DNA of 14,608 nt. Origin: Capsulimonas sp. Its GTDB lineage: Bacteria; Armatimonadota; Armatimonadia; Armatimonadales; Capsulimonadaceae. Position numbers and translations under genes: made by a program. The number at the start of each line of letters is the position of its first letter. The first letter of the stretch is position 1. The notes beneath the pieces were generated by a model. The model saw nothing but the letters and a program-made list of their open reading frames with translations. It made no database searches and was not told the DNA's origin. The stretch spans positions 1-14,608 of the forward strand of contig JAOQAA010000586.1 of the NCBI GenBank assembly GCA_025963815.1, in the 5' to 3' direction. Shown piece after piece: positions 7,176 to 14,608 of this stretch.

Positions 7176-7708
7176 TGGGATGGGTTAGCGGCGTTCGCGG
7201 CGGAGAGACGCAGATAGCGCGCGACAGCGTCTTCATACTTCGCCTGACGGCGCAGAATTTCATCGATCGCGTCGCGCACCGCGCCCGCGCCGCCGGGACG
7301 CGGCGTCACGTAATCGGCCCGATTGATGAGCAAGGCGTCGGCGTTCGCGACGGCGATGCGCACCCCGGCGACATCGAAAGCCGGCAGATCGTTCAAATCG
7401 TCGCCGACGTATGCGACTTGATCGGCCTTCAGACGGTGCTCACGCATGAGGCCATGCAGCTTATCCGCCTTATCGCCGGCGCCCTGGATAATGTCCATGA
7501 CCTTCAGCTCCGCCATCCGGCGCTCCACGGCGGCGCTGCGCCGCCCCGAAAGAATGGCGACGCGCAGCCCCATCATCTGCGCCATCACGATCCCCAAGCC
7601 ATCGGCGACATGAAACGCTTTGGCCTCGCCGCCCTTATCGTCGTAAACAATTTTGCCGTCGGTCAACGTGCCGTCGACATCGAGTACGATCCATGCGACA
7701 TTTCTCAT
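7172..7708 (-). CDS. kdsC: 3-deoxy-D-manno-octulosonate 8-phosphate phosphatase KdsC
   Basis: A 178-residue HAD-superfamily phosphatase of the C0 (capless) type that hydrolyses Kdo 8-phosphate to Kdo in the cytoplasm. Motif I is LDVDGTLTDG (D10, D12), and FHVADGLGI is the KdsC-typical segment. Motif II is ILSGRRS (S54), the lysine motif is GDKADKL (K80/K83), and motif III is VGDDLNDLPA (D103, D104). The tail contains VTPRPGGAGAVRDAIDEIL, the C-terminal segment that in tetrameric KdsC reaches the neighbouring active site. ATG 7708 overlaps the kdsD stop as ATGA, and its own stop overlaps the metallophosphoesterase start in the same way. The adjacent kdsD supplies the arabinose 5-phosphate precursor. 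The intervening enzyme KdsA and the activating enzyme KdsB are not in the window. Length and motifs match the family without oddities. Confidence 0.94.
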   Translation of the reverse strand: MRNVAWIVLDVDGTLTDGKIVYDDKGGEAKAFHVADGLGIVMAQMMGLRVAILSGRRSAAVERRMAELKVMDIIQGAGDKADKLHGLMREHRLKADQVAYVGDDLNDLPAFDVAGVRIAVANADALLINRADYVTPRPGGAGAVRDAIDEILRRQAKYEDAVARYLRLSAANAANPSQ

Positions 7709-8712
7709 TCCAGCACGATCCCCGCTTTGACCAAATCTTTCAGCATCAGCATACCCACGGGGCGGCCATTGGTGTCCACCACGGGCGCTTCGCCCGCTTT
7801 GCTGCCGGGGTCGGGATGGAAATCGTCCAGGCGCTGCAAGCCTTCAATGGCGAGAATGTCCGAGGACACGGTTCCGGGAGCGCGGTTCATGACGGAGAAA
7901 ACAGATCGCTGGAGAAGATCCTGACCGTCCAGAAGATGACGGCGAATGTCACCATCGGTGACGAGGCCGGTCAGGCGGCCTTCGCTGTCCACGACGATGG
8001 CCGCCCCGGCGTGGGCCTTGGTGATCGCAAACACCGCGTCGAACATCACGGCGTCCTGCGAGACGATGGCGAGGTTGTCGCCGGTGCGCATCACATCGGC
8101 GACACGCAGTGTGAGACGCCGTCCCAGAGAGCCGGCGGGATGGAGCTTAGCGTAGTCGGAGGCGTCGAAGCCGCGAGCACCCATCACGGTGAGCGCCAAC
8201 GCGTCGCCCATCGCGATCATGGCGGTGGTGCTGGTGGTCGGGGCGAGGTTCATCGGACAGGCTTCCTGACCGATGCCGACATCGATCACCACAGCGCTGC
8301 TCTGCGCGAGAGTCGAGCGCTTGTTGGACGTGAGAGCGAGAATGGGAACTTGCAGTCGGTTGATCGTGGGCAAGATGGCGCGGATCTCGTCGGTCTCCCC
8401 GCTGTAGGAGAGCGCAATCACGACATCGGCGGGAGCGAGCATCCCCAAATCACCATGCACCGCTTCGGCGGGATGAAGAAATAAGGCAGGCGTTCCGGTA
8501 CTAGCGAGCGTCCCGGCGATCTTGCGCCCAACCGCCCCGCTCTTGCCCATGCCCGTCACGACAACGCGCCCTTTCGCCTCCAAAAGAAGCGTCACAGCCG
8601 ACATCCAGATACCCGAATCCATCCGCGCGGCGAGCGACTGCAGCGCCCGCGCTTCCTCTTCGAGCACACGGCGGCCTTCGCCCAGCCACATATCACGGTC
8701 AACGCTTGCCAT
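7705..8712 (-). CDS. kdsD: Arabinose-5-phosphate isomerase KdsD (SIS plus two CBS domains)
   Basis: A 335-residue cytoplasmic isomerase converting ribulose 5-phosphate to arabinose 5-phosphate, the first step towards Kdo. The SIS sugar-isomerase domain occupies about residues 35-175: VTGMGKSGAVGRKIAGTLAS (K57), HPAEAVHGDLG (H86), LSYSGETDEI, and APTTSTTAMIAMGDALA. It is followed by the diagnostic LHPAGSLGRRL (residues 190-200). Two CBS domains follow (about 203-260 and 268-333), ending VGMLMLKDLVKAGIV. Length and order match KdsD/GutQ. The start ATG 8712 lies only 8 bases from a TATAAT box and has no purine-rich ribosome site, so the transcript is probably leaderless. It heads a five-gene operon with kdsC, a metallophosphoesterase and two GT-C transferases. 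The related GutQ is the main alternative; linkage to kdsC favours KdsD. Confidence 0.95.
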   Translation of the reverse strand: MASVDRDMWLGEGRRVLEEEARALQSLAARMDSGIWMSAVTLLLEAKGRVVVTGMGKSGAVGRKIAGTLASTGTPALFLHPAEAVHGDLGMLAPADVVIALSYSGETDEIRAILPTINRLQVPILALTSNKRSTLAQSSAVVIDVGIGQEACPMNLAPTTSTTAMIAMGDALALTVMGARGFDASDYAKLHPAGSLGRRLTLRVADVMRTGDNLAIVSQDAVMFDAVFAITKAHAGAAIVVDSEGRLTGLVTDGDIRRHLLDGQDLLQRSVFSVMNRAPGTVSSDILAIEGLQRLDDFHPDPGSKAGEAPVVDTNGRPVGMLMLKDLVKAGIVLE

Positions 8713-8720
8713 AGGGAGAC

Positions 8721-8750
8721 ATTATACAGAATTATGCGGGGGGATTGCAA
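8721..8750 (-). promoter_or_regulatory. Promoter of the kds operon, probably giving a leaderless kdsD message
   Basis: On the minus strand a -35-like TTGCAA (8750-8745) is 18 bases from a perfect TATAAT (8726-8721). The kdsD ATG begins 8 bases after the -10 box, so transcription should start at or within a base or two of the ATG. The bases between (GTCTCCCT) are pyrimidine-rich and cannot act as a Shine-Dalgarno site. This supports leaderless initiation of the whole Kdo/glycosyltransferase operon. Confidence 0.72.
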
Positions 8751-8758
8751 GGAGGGCT

Positions 8759-8793
8759 CATCTCCCCACCGAAGCAAGCTTCGGTGGGGGATG
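8759..8793. repeat. Long near-perfect inverted repeat (hairpin) after the signalling operon
   Basis: An 11-bp perfect stem (8764-8774 with 8779-8789, CCCCACCGAAG and its complement) closes a 4-base loop. It continues for 4 more pairs (CATC/GATG) around a single bulged T at 8763. It begins 7 bases past the stop of the receiver-HATPase gene and ends just before the kds promoter. There is no T-run on either side, so it is not a textbook intrinsic terminator. It may protect the 3' end of the signalling transcript, act as an inefficient terminator, or be a dispersed REP-like palindrome. Confidence 0.7.
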
Positions 8794-8799
8794 GGCGGC

Positions 8800-9822
8800 C
8801 TATGCCCGCAGCCAGGGCGGCTGCGGACGGGTGCGCGCTTGTTCGATGACAATCGTCGTGCCGCTGGGGCCGGTGTTGAGGAACACGCGGTCCACGGTTT
8901 CCAGGATCAGCCAGAATCCGTGCCCCATGGTGCCGGCGGTCGTGTAGCCGCGCTCCAAGGTGGCGCGCGAGATATTTTCGATGGCGATGCCGCGGCCTCG
9001 GTCGCGCACCCAGACCTGGACGGCGCCGCTTGGATCGAGATAAACATGGCCTTCGCCATTGCTGCCGTGAACGACGGCGTTCATCGCGGCTTCACTGGCG
9101 GCGGTGACCAAATCCTGCCAGCGCAGATCCGGAAGTCCTGCTTGGGCGGCGGCAGCTTGGGCGCAGTCGCGCAGGTCACGAATCGCCCCATGGGGCGCCA
9201 GAGAGACATGGCCGACCGTCACCGAAAGCGGCTCTGGAAACTCATCCTCAGATTGGCAGAGAGTCAAGCGCCCCTCTGTTACGCTGTGCAGAACATCGCG
9301 CAAAAATCCGAACTGGAGCTGCGCCATATCCATCAGATGCTTTTGTTCGAGGTCCTTCTGCATTTCATTGCGCAGACGCTCGCCATCGTGCAAATCCCTC
9401 TTCCGAATCAGCTCCGCCTGCGCCTTGATTTGCTCCGTCTTTTCGTAGAGCTCCAAAAAGATACGAACCTTCGAGCGGAGAATCTCCGGATGGAAGGGCT
9501 TGGCGATGTAATCCACGGCGCCGGCCGTATAGCCCTGAAAGATATCCTGCTCCTGTGTGCTGAGAGCCGTCAGGAAAATGATCGGGATATAACGGGACTT
9601 GCCGCGCTCTTTGATGCGCGTCGCCGTTTCAAAGCCGTCCATCCCCGGCATCTGCACATCCAGCAGGATCAGCGCATAGTCGTCGAAAAGCAGACGCTTC
9701 AGCGCCTCTACGCCGGATCGCGCGAGCACTAATTCATGGCCGAGCGGCTCCAGTGTCGCCTCCAAGGCGATCAGGTTTTCCGGCCGGTCGTCCACCAGCA
9801 GAATTTTGGCGGGATGTGACAT
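8800..9822 (-). CDS. Receiver domain fused to RsbW-like HATPase (serine kinase/anti-sigma type)
   Basis: A 340-residue cytoplasmic protein. Residues 5-125 are a response-regulator receiver with acidic D11/D12, phospho-acceptor D55 (ILLDVQMPGMDGFE), T86 and K108 (DYIAKP). A charged coiled-coil linker (about 125-165) follows, then a GHKL ATPase domain (about 200-330). This has N-box EAAMNAVVHG (E244, N248), G1 DRGRGI (D274), and a G2-like GTMGHGFWL. There is no HisKA or dimerisation His domain, so this is not a sensor kinase; it resembles RsbW/RsbT-type ATPases that phosphorylate or sequester STAS and sigma partners. It starts 17 bases after the receiver-phosphatase gene, whose receiver is closely related. 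Known precedent for receiver plus RsbW-like domains is partner switching controlled by phosphorylation. The target here is unknown. It is the last gene of the signalling operon. Confidence 0.85.
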   Translation of the reverse strand: MSHPAKILLVDDRPENLIALEATLEPLGHELVLARSGVEALKRLLFDDYALILLDVQMPGMDGFETATRIKERGKSRYIPIIFLTALSTQEQDIFQGYTAGAVDYIAKPFHPEILRSKVRIFLELYEKTEQIKAQAELIRKRDLHDGERLRNEMQKDLEQKHLMDMAQLQFGFLRDVLHSVTEGRLTLCQSEDEFPEPLSVTVGHVSLAPHGAIRDLRDCAQAAAAQAGLPDLRWQDLVTAASEAAMNAVVHGSNGEGHVYLDPSGAVQVWVRDRGRGIAIENISRATLERGYTTAGTMGHGFWLILETVDRVFLNTGPSGTTIVIEQARTRPQPPWLRA

Positions 9823-9839
9823 AGTTTCTTGCTCGTACC

Positions 9840-11078
9840 TTACCTTGGACTTCCAACATCTTTTGGCGCGGCCACTCGCCGCGCCAGCAGCAGACAGGCG
9901 TCATCCTGAAGCTTACCGCCGGCGAATTCACGCGCGGCGCAGAGCAGCTGATCCCCGACTTCGTCCAGTGGCACGCTGGCGGGATTGCCGGCGGCCACCG
10001 CGCCGACCCGATCGTAACCGAATAAGTCGTAGCCTTTACGCGCTTCTGTGACGCCATCCGTAAAGGCGACGATCGTATCCCCAATCCGAAGTTTCGTTTT
10101 CAAGACGGAATAAGCCGCTTCCGCCTGAACCCCCAGAGGGAATCCCTTCGCCTCAAGCACACGGACATTTCCCTCAGCATCCAGAACGAACGGCGGCTCC
10201 ATACCCCCACTGATCACCTCAACGGCGCCGGTTTGGAGGTTCAGAACCACAAGTGTGACGCAAGTGAAGGCCGCGATACCGTCGACATCTGTATCGGAGG
10301 AGCAAAGGATCGCATTGACTTGCTGGAGGGATTGTGCGGGATTGCGCGAGTGTTTGAGAAAAGCGCGCAGCGTAAATTTGACCTCGGCGGTGCGGGCGGC
10401 GGCTTGCAGCCCTTTGCCGCTGACATCCCCGACCACGAGGGCGAGTTTTTGCGGACCGATCTTGAAGACGTCGAAAAAATCTCCGCCCAAGTTCGCCTCG
10501 TTCGAGGCGGCCTCGTAGCGGGTTACGACCTGGACACCCGGATATTGATCCTGAGGCGGCGACATTAGCATCGCCTTTTGCAGCACTTCGGCGATACGTC
10601 GGTCGCGCATGTACTCCGAGTGCAGTTCGGCTTCCCGCAGCTGCTGGCGACGCAAAAGATCCGCCTGCTCCAAAACCTCTTCGTTCTTTTCGAACAGTTC
10701 GACAAAGACCCGGACTTTCGAGATCAGGATGTCGGGATTGAGGGGCTTCGCCATGTAATCGACGGCGCCCACGGAATAGCCCTGAAAGACATGGCGGTCT
10801 TCAAAGCTGAGCGCCGTGATGAAGATAATCGGGATATGGCGCGACCGCTCGCGCTGTTTGATCATCGACGCCGTTTCAAATCCGTCCATCCCCGGCATCT
10901 GGACATCCAGAAGAATTACGGAAAAATCATCCGTCAGCAGGTGCTTGAGCGCCTCCGTTCCTGAGTTGGCCTTGACAATCTGGAAGCCTTCCGGCTCCAG
11001 CATCGCCTCCAGAGCGATCAGGTTCTCCGGCCGGTCATCGACCAGGAGAACCTTCGCCCGCGCGCGTTCGTACATCAT
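9840..11078 (-). CDS. Receiver domain fused to SpoIIE/RsbU-type PP2C serine phosphatase
   Basis: A 412-residue cytoplasmic response regulator. The receiver (about residues 8-128) has D14/D15, phospho-acceptor D58 (ILLDVQMPGMDGFE), T88 and K111 (DYMAKP). A coiled-coil linker (about 128-165) leads to a PPM/SpoIIE phosphatase domain (about 170-402). Its metal-binding motifs are all present: LGGDFFDVF (D200), VVGDVSGKGLQAA (D218), FTDGVTEAR (D341) and QDDACLLLARR (D392/D393). Such proteins, like RssB-phosphatase or RsbU relatives, dephosphorylate a STAS-domain antagonist to release a sigma or other effector. Two ATGs are adjacent (11078 and 11075). The ribosome site GGGGA suits the second slightly better, so the protein may lack the first Met. 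It sits 9 bases after the giant hybrid kinase, the obvious phosphate donor, and upstream of the receiver-HATPase with opposite predicted activity. Confidence 0.92.
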   Translation of the reverse strand: MMYERARAKVLLVDDRPENLIALEAMLEPEGFQIVKANSGTEALKHLLTDDFSVILLDVQMPGMDGFETASMIKQRERSRHIPIIFITALSFEDRHVFQGYSVGAVDYMAKPLNPDILISKVRVFVELFEKNEEVLEQADLLRRQQLREAELHSEYMRDRRIAEVLQKAMLMSPPQDQYPGVQVVTRYEAASNEANLGGDFFDVFKIGPQKLALVVGDVSGKGLQAAARTAEVKFTLRAFLKHSRNPAQSLQQVNAILCSSDTDVDGIAAFTCVTLVVLNLQTGAVEVISGGMEPPFVLDAEGNVRVLEAKGFPLGVQAEAAYSVLKTKLRIGDTIVAFTDGVTEARKGYDLFGYDRVGAVAAGNPASVPLDEVGDQLLCAAREFAGGKLQDDACLLLARRVAAPKDVGSPR

Positions 11079-11087
11079 TTCCCCGCT

Positions 11088-14000
11088 TTATGCCTGTGAT
11101 TTGCCCAGCAGCTCGCGCAGCATGACAAATAGCTGCTCGATATCGACCGGCTTGGTAATATAATCAGTCGCTCCAGCGTTCAGACACTTTTCACGATCGC
11201 CTTCCATCGCCTTCGCCGTCAGCGCGACGATGGGGAGATCCTTGAATTTCTCCATCTCACGGATCGCGCGCGTCGTTTGATAGCCATCCATGTTCGGCAT
11301 CATGATATCCATGAGCACCAATTCAATCGCCGGGTCTTTCTCCAGAACTTCTACGCCTTCTTGGCCGCTCTCGGCGAATGCGACCGTCATTCCATAAGTT
11401 TCCAGCACGCTGGTCAGCGCGAAGATGTTGCGGTAATCGTCATCGACGATCAGCACCTTTCGTCCGTTCAGATCTACGGTGGAGGACGCCTCTTTCTTAG
11501 CGCGCGCGCTCTTTGCGGAACGCGGGGCGGGCTTCGGCGCCGCCTCGACTTTCGCCGCGCCGGCGCGGCCATTCGTTTCCGATTGCGGCGTACGAACGAT
11601 GGACTCGGTTTTTGGATGCAATTGTTCCACAACCTGACGGGTCGCCTCGGGCAGGTTGGCCACCACGCGGTGCAGGAAGAGCGCCGTTTCGTCCAAAAGG
11701 CGCTCGGAAGACCGTGCGTCCTTCGTGATGATGCTGACCGCGTACTTCTTGAGCTGCGCTTCTTCCTGCCGAGACAAATCCTTGCTGGTATAGATGATTA
11801 TCGGCAGATCGAGATAAGAAGGTTGCTGTTTAACTTGCTTGAGTAAATCCAGCCCACTCATCCCCGGAAGGCTGAGATCGAGAACGACGCAGTCGTACTG
11901 ATTCCTGCCAAGCTCGGCCAGCGCTTCCTCGGCGCTGGAAACGGCGACCACATGGACGTCCCCGCCGTTGCTGATCAGCTCGATAATGCTGTCGCGCTGG
12001 ACGACGTCATCCTCCACGATCAGAAGCTCGCGGATTTCGCGCTCCACAAAGCTCGTCATATGGGCGAAGGCGCCGGCAAGCGCCTCGCCGCTCACGGGCT
12101 TCTCCAGATAAGAGATAGCGCCTAGCGCGGTGCCCTGCTGCCGGTCCATCACGCTCACCACCTGCACGGGGATATGCCGCGTCGCGGGGTTGCGCTTGAG
12201 CTGATCGAGAACCGCCCAGCCGTCAATACCAGTCAGTTTCAGGTCCAGCGTGATGGCGTCCGGCTTTCGATCCTGGGCCAGCGCTAGGCCCGTCTCGCCA
12301 TCCAGCGCGACCAGGCCTTTGAACCCCTGCTGCCGCGCGACTTCCAGCAGGATGCCGGCGAAGTTCATGTCGTCTTCAATGATCAGAGCCACGCGATCGC
12401 CGGTCTGGATATTGTCGCGATCGTCGGCAATCTCCGTCTGGCGCTCCACGGGGGTCATGGAATATGACGGATCGGGCGCGCGCCGCGACGAAAGCTCGGC
12501 GCTGCGCGTGGGAACCTCCGATGCAGCCACGGTTGCTTCTTCAATCGCATCCGTCATCTTGTCCGACATCTGGAGAGGGAGATAAAGAGTGAAGACGCTG
12601 CCCTTGCCCGGCTCGCTCTTGATGGCGATCCGGCCTCCGAGAAGCTCGGAGATGACGCGGCTGATGGAAAGTCCAAGCCCTGTGCCGCCGTATTTCCGGC
12701 TCGTAGTACCGTCGGCCTGCTGGAAAGCTTCGAAGATCAAGTTGTGCTTTTCACGGGAAATACCGATCCCGGTATCCACGATGGAGAAGGCGACCAGCCG
12801 GTCGGCGGGAACGATCGCCCCGGTGGCGTCCACAATACTCTGCTCCGCCATGCCGATGTTGAGATCGACATATCCCTTTTCGGTGAATTTCAGCGCGTTG
12901 CCGAGCAGGTTGCGCAGCACTTGCTGGAGCCGCTGCAAATCCGTTCGGATCGTCGTGGGCGCCTTGGGATCGACGCGGACATGGAAGTCCAAACCGTTCT
13001 CGTCGGCGATATGGGCGAAGGTGCGCTCGACATAATCTCCTACCTGCGCGAGCGCAACATCGGTCAGGTCGATTTCCATCTTGCCGGCTTCGACTTTGGA
13101 GAGGTCCAGGATCTCGTTGATAAGATTGAGAAGGTCTCCGCCGGACGTGTAGATCGTCTTGGCGAACTTTGTCTGCTTCTCCGTCAGGTTGCCGTCGGTG
13201 TTGTCCGAAAGCAGCTTTGCAAGGATCAGCATGGAATTGAGCGGGGTGCGCAGCTCGTGCGACATATTGGCGAGGAACTCGGATTTGTACTTGGAGCTGA
13301 GCGCGAGCTGTTCGGCCTTTTCCTCCAGCGCGGCGCGGGCGAGCTCGACTTCCCGGTTCTTGAGCTCGACCTTGTTGTTCTGTTCGGCGAGCAGTGAGGC
13401 TTTGTCCTCCAGCTCCTTTGCCTGCGCCTCCAGTTCGGAGTTGGAGCGCTTGAGCTGGTCCTGCTGGCTTTGCAGCTCCTTGGACTGGCTCTGCAGCTCC
13501 TGCGTGAGCGACTGGGACTGTTCGAGCAGTTCCTCGGTGCGCATGTTCGCCGTGATCATGTTGAGAACGACGCCGACGCTTTCCATCAGCTGATCCAGGA
13601 ACGTCACGTGGATCTCGCTGAAGACCTGGAAGCTCGCCAGCTCGATCACCGCCATGATCTCGCCTTCGAAGAGGACGGGCAGCACAATGATCGTCAGCGG
13701 CGGCGCTTCTCCGAGGCCCGAGCTGATCTGGATATAATCCGCCGGAACGCGCGTCAGAACGATGCTCTTACGCTCCAGGGCGCACTGTCCGACCAACCCC
13801 TCTCCCGGACGGAAGACACTGGAAACATGCTTTCGCTCGCGATATGCGTAGCTGCTCATCAGTTTCAGCAGGGGATCGCTGCCCATGCTGTCGTTAATGT
13901 AGAATACGCCGTGGTTCGCGGAGACGAGCGGGGTCAGCTCAGACATGATCAATCGGGAGACGGACTCCAAATTCTTCTGTCCCTGCATCATGCGTGAGAA

Positions 14001-14608
14001 GCGAGCCAGGTTGGTTTTCAGCCAGTCCTGGTCGGTGTTCTTCTGGGTCGTGTCCTTCAGGTTAGCGATCATCTGGTTGATGTTGTCTTTGAGCTTGAGG
14101 ACTTCTCCCTCGGCTTCAACCGTAATTGTTCGCGTCAGGTCACCGTTTGCAACGGCGGTGGCGACTTCGGAGATCGCGCGCACCTGATCTGTCAGGATGT
14201 TCGCCATGAAGTTTACGTTTTCGGTGAGGTCCTTCCAGGTGCCGGCGACGTTCGGAACCTTCGCCTGGCCGCCCAGCTTCCCTTCGGTGCCGACTTCGCG
14301 GGCCACCGTGGTAACCTGTTCGGCGAAGATCCCCAGCGTGTTCGTCATGCTGTTGATCGTATCGGCAAGCTCCGCGACCTCGCCCTTCGCCTCAACTTGG
14401 AGTTTCTGGGTCAAGTCGCCGTTAGCGACGGCGGTAACGACCTTGGCGATGTTTCGCACCTGGGTTGTCAGGTTCGAAGCCATGAAGTTGACGTTGTCGG
14501 TCAGGTCTTTCCAGGTGCCGGCGACGTTCGGAACCTTCGCCTGTCCTCCCAGAATTCCTTCGGTGCCGACTTCGCGGGCCACCGTGGTAACCTGTTCGGC
14601 GAAGATCC
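11088..14608 (-). CDS. Giant hybrid histidine kinase: tandem HAMP, GAF, HisKA, HATPase, three receivers (N-terminus outside window)
   Basis: The last 1172 residues are visible; numbering here begins at the valine encoded at 14582. Residues 1-175 are tandem HAMP repeats of 92 residues ([18 protein letters not shown], then AVANGDLT). A GAF-like sensor domain follows at about 200-345 and a long Gln/Glu-rich coiled coil at 350-430. HisKA has H442 in [10 protein letters not shown]. HATPase spans about 545-670, with N562 in [19 protein letters not shown] (D603), and [10 protein letters not shown]. Three receivers follow: REC1 with D738, D780, K828; REC2 with D859, D902, K954; REC3 with D1048, D1092, K1144, the last being the most canonical. 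A basic Ala/Pro linker (about 1005-1035) joins REC2 and REC3. No membrane segment is visible. The architecture matches bacterial relatives of fungal group III (Nik1/Os-1) kinases, which respond to osmotic stress. The two downstream receiver proteins are its likely partners; the input signal is unknown. Confidence 0.95.
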   Translation of the reverse strand, partial: IFAEQVTTVAREVGTEGILGGQAKVPNVAGTWKDLTDNVNFMASNLTTQVRNIAKVVTAVANGDLTQKLQVEAKGEVAELADTINSMTNTLGIFAEQVTTVAREVGTEGKLGGQAKVPNVAGTWKDLTENVNFMANILTDQVRAISEVATAVANGDLTRTITVEAEGEVLKLKDNINQMIANLKDTTQKNTDQDWLKTNLARFSRMMQGQKNLESVSRLIMSELTPLVSANHGVFYINDSMGSDPLLKLMSSYAYRERKHVSSVFRPGEGLVGQCALERKSIVLTRVPADYIQISSGLGEAPPLTIIVLPVLFEGEIMAVIELASFQVFSEIHVTFLDQLMESVGVVLNMITANMRTEELLEQSQSLTQELQSQSKELQSQQDQLKRSNSELEAQAKELEDKASLLAEQNNKVELKNREVELARAALEEKAEQLALSSKYKSEFLANMSHELRTPLNSMLILAKLLSDNTDGNLTEKQTKFAKTIYTSGGDLLNLINEILDLSKVEAGKMEIDLTDVALAQVGDYVERTFAHIADENGLDFHVRVDPKAPTTIRTDLQRLQQVLRNLLGNALKFTEKGYVDLNIGMAEQSIVDATGAIVPADRLVAFSIVDTGIGISREKHNLIFEAFQQADGTTSRKYGGTGLGLSISRVISELLGGRIAIKSEPGKGSVFTLYLPLQMSDKMTDAIEEATVAASEVPTRSAELSSRRAPDPSYSMTPVERQTEIADDRDNIQTGDRVALIIEDDMNFAGILLEVARQQGFKGLVALDGETGLALAQDRKPDAITLDLKLTGIDGWAVLDQLKRNPATRHIPVQVVSVMDRQQGTALGAISYLEKPVSGEALAGAFAHMTSFVEREIRELLIVEDDVVQRDSIIELISNGGDVHVVAVSSAEEALAELGRNQYDCVVLDLSLPGMSGLDLLKQVKQQPSYLDLPIIIYTSKDLSRQEEAQLKKYAVSIITKDARSSERLLDETALFLHRVVANLPEATRQVVEQLHPKTESIVRTPQSETNGRAGAAKVEAAPKPAPRSAKSARAKKEASSTVDLNGRKVLIVDDDYRNIFALTSVLETYGMTVAFAESGQEGVEVLEKDPAIELVLMDIMMPNMDGYQTTRAIREMEKFKDLPIVALTAKAMEGDREKCLNAGATDYITKPVDIEQLFVMLRELLGKSQA
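14057..14608 (-). repeat. Tandem 276-bp (92-codon) HAMP repeats in the hybrid kinase gene
   Basis: Two direct copies with a 276-base period occupy 14333-14608 and 14057-14332, and the array continues past the window edge. The block 14221-14332 differs from 14497-14608 at only about 7 of 112 positions by eye, while the 5'-distal parts of each unit (higher protein divergence, such as [14 protein letters not shown] versus [14 protein letters not shown]) are less alike. Each unit encodes one HAMP-type signalling helix pair plus linker. Confidence 0.85.

Noticed and set aside
7169..8484. Long plus-strand frames opposite kdsC and kdsD
   Set aside because: They mirror strongly conserved genes on the minus strand, show no domains, and have no plausible ribosome sites or promoter.
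13430..13530. Repetitive CTGCAGCTCC-type DNA
   Set aside because: It encodes the Gln/Glu/Ser/Leu coiled coil of the hybrid kinase (SQSKELQSQ) and is explained by the heptad protein sequence, not by a CRISPR or mobile element.

Overview
The window is about 14.6 kb of moderately high-GC bacterial DNA, and every supported gene lies on the minus strand. The organism should be Gram-negative, or at least have an outer membrane, because it carries two enzymes of the Kdo (3-deoxy-D-manno-octulosonate) branch of lipopolysaccharide synthesis: KdsD and KdsC. The protein style (many-HAMP hybrid kinase, SpoIIE-type phosphatase, GT-C transferases) would fit a phylum such as Armatimonadota. That assignment is a guess from impression, not something the sequence proves.

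Read in the direction of transcription (high to low coordinates), the right-hand third (14608 to 8800) is a tight three-gene signalling operon. It holds a very large hybrid histidine kinase with tandem HAMP repeats, a GAF domain and three receiver domains, whose N-terminus lies outside the window. Next come a receiver-PP2C (RsbU/SpoIIE-like) phosphatase and a receiver-HATPase (RsbW-like) protein. The last two share closely related receiver domains. The set looks like a phosphorelay coupled to a partner-switching module, but no STAS antagonist or sigma factor is visible.

A bulged 15-bp hairpin (8759-8793) separates this from a second operon (8712 to 3072): kdsD, kdsC, a calcineurin-like metallophosphoesterase and two polytopic GT-C glycosyltransferases. 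Three of its four junctions are 4-base ATGA overlaps and the fourth is a 10-base gap. The promoter in front of kdsD has its -10 box only 8 bases from the ATG, so the message is probably leaderless. The operon appears devoted to envelope glycan or lipopolysaccharide synthesis.

Directly downstream is a tRNA-Glu-like gene (2967-3043) with its own TATAAT box but irregular anticodon and T arms. Then comes a strong promoter and pyk (pyruvate kinase), an FtsB/DivIC-type division protein whose start codon is not obvious, and the 5' part of a ribonuclease G/E gene that runs off the window start.

The most noteworthy points are the signalling operon, the metallophosphoesterase with a GNREFH motif among Kdo genes, the aberrant tRNA, the leaderless kdsD promoter, and the missing standard start codon of the FtsB-like gene.
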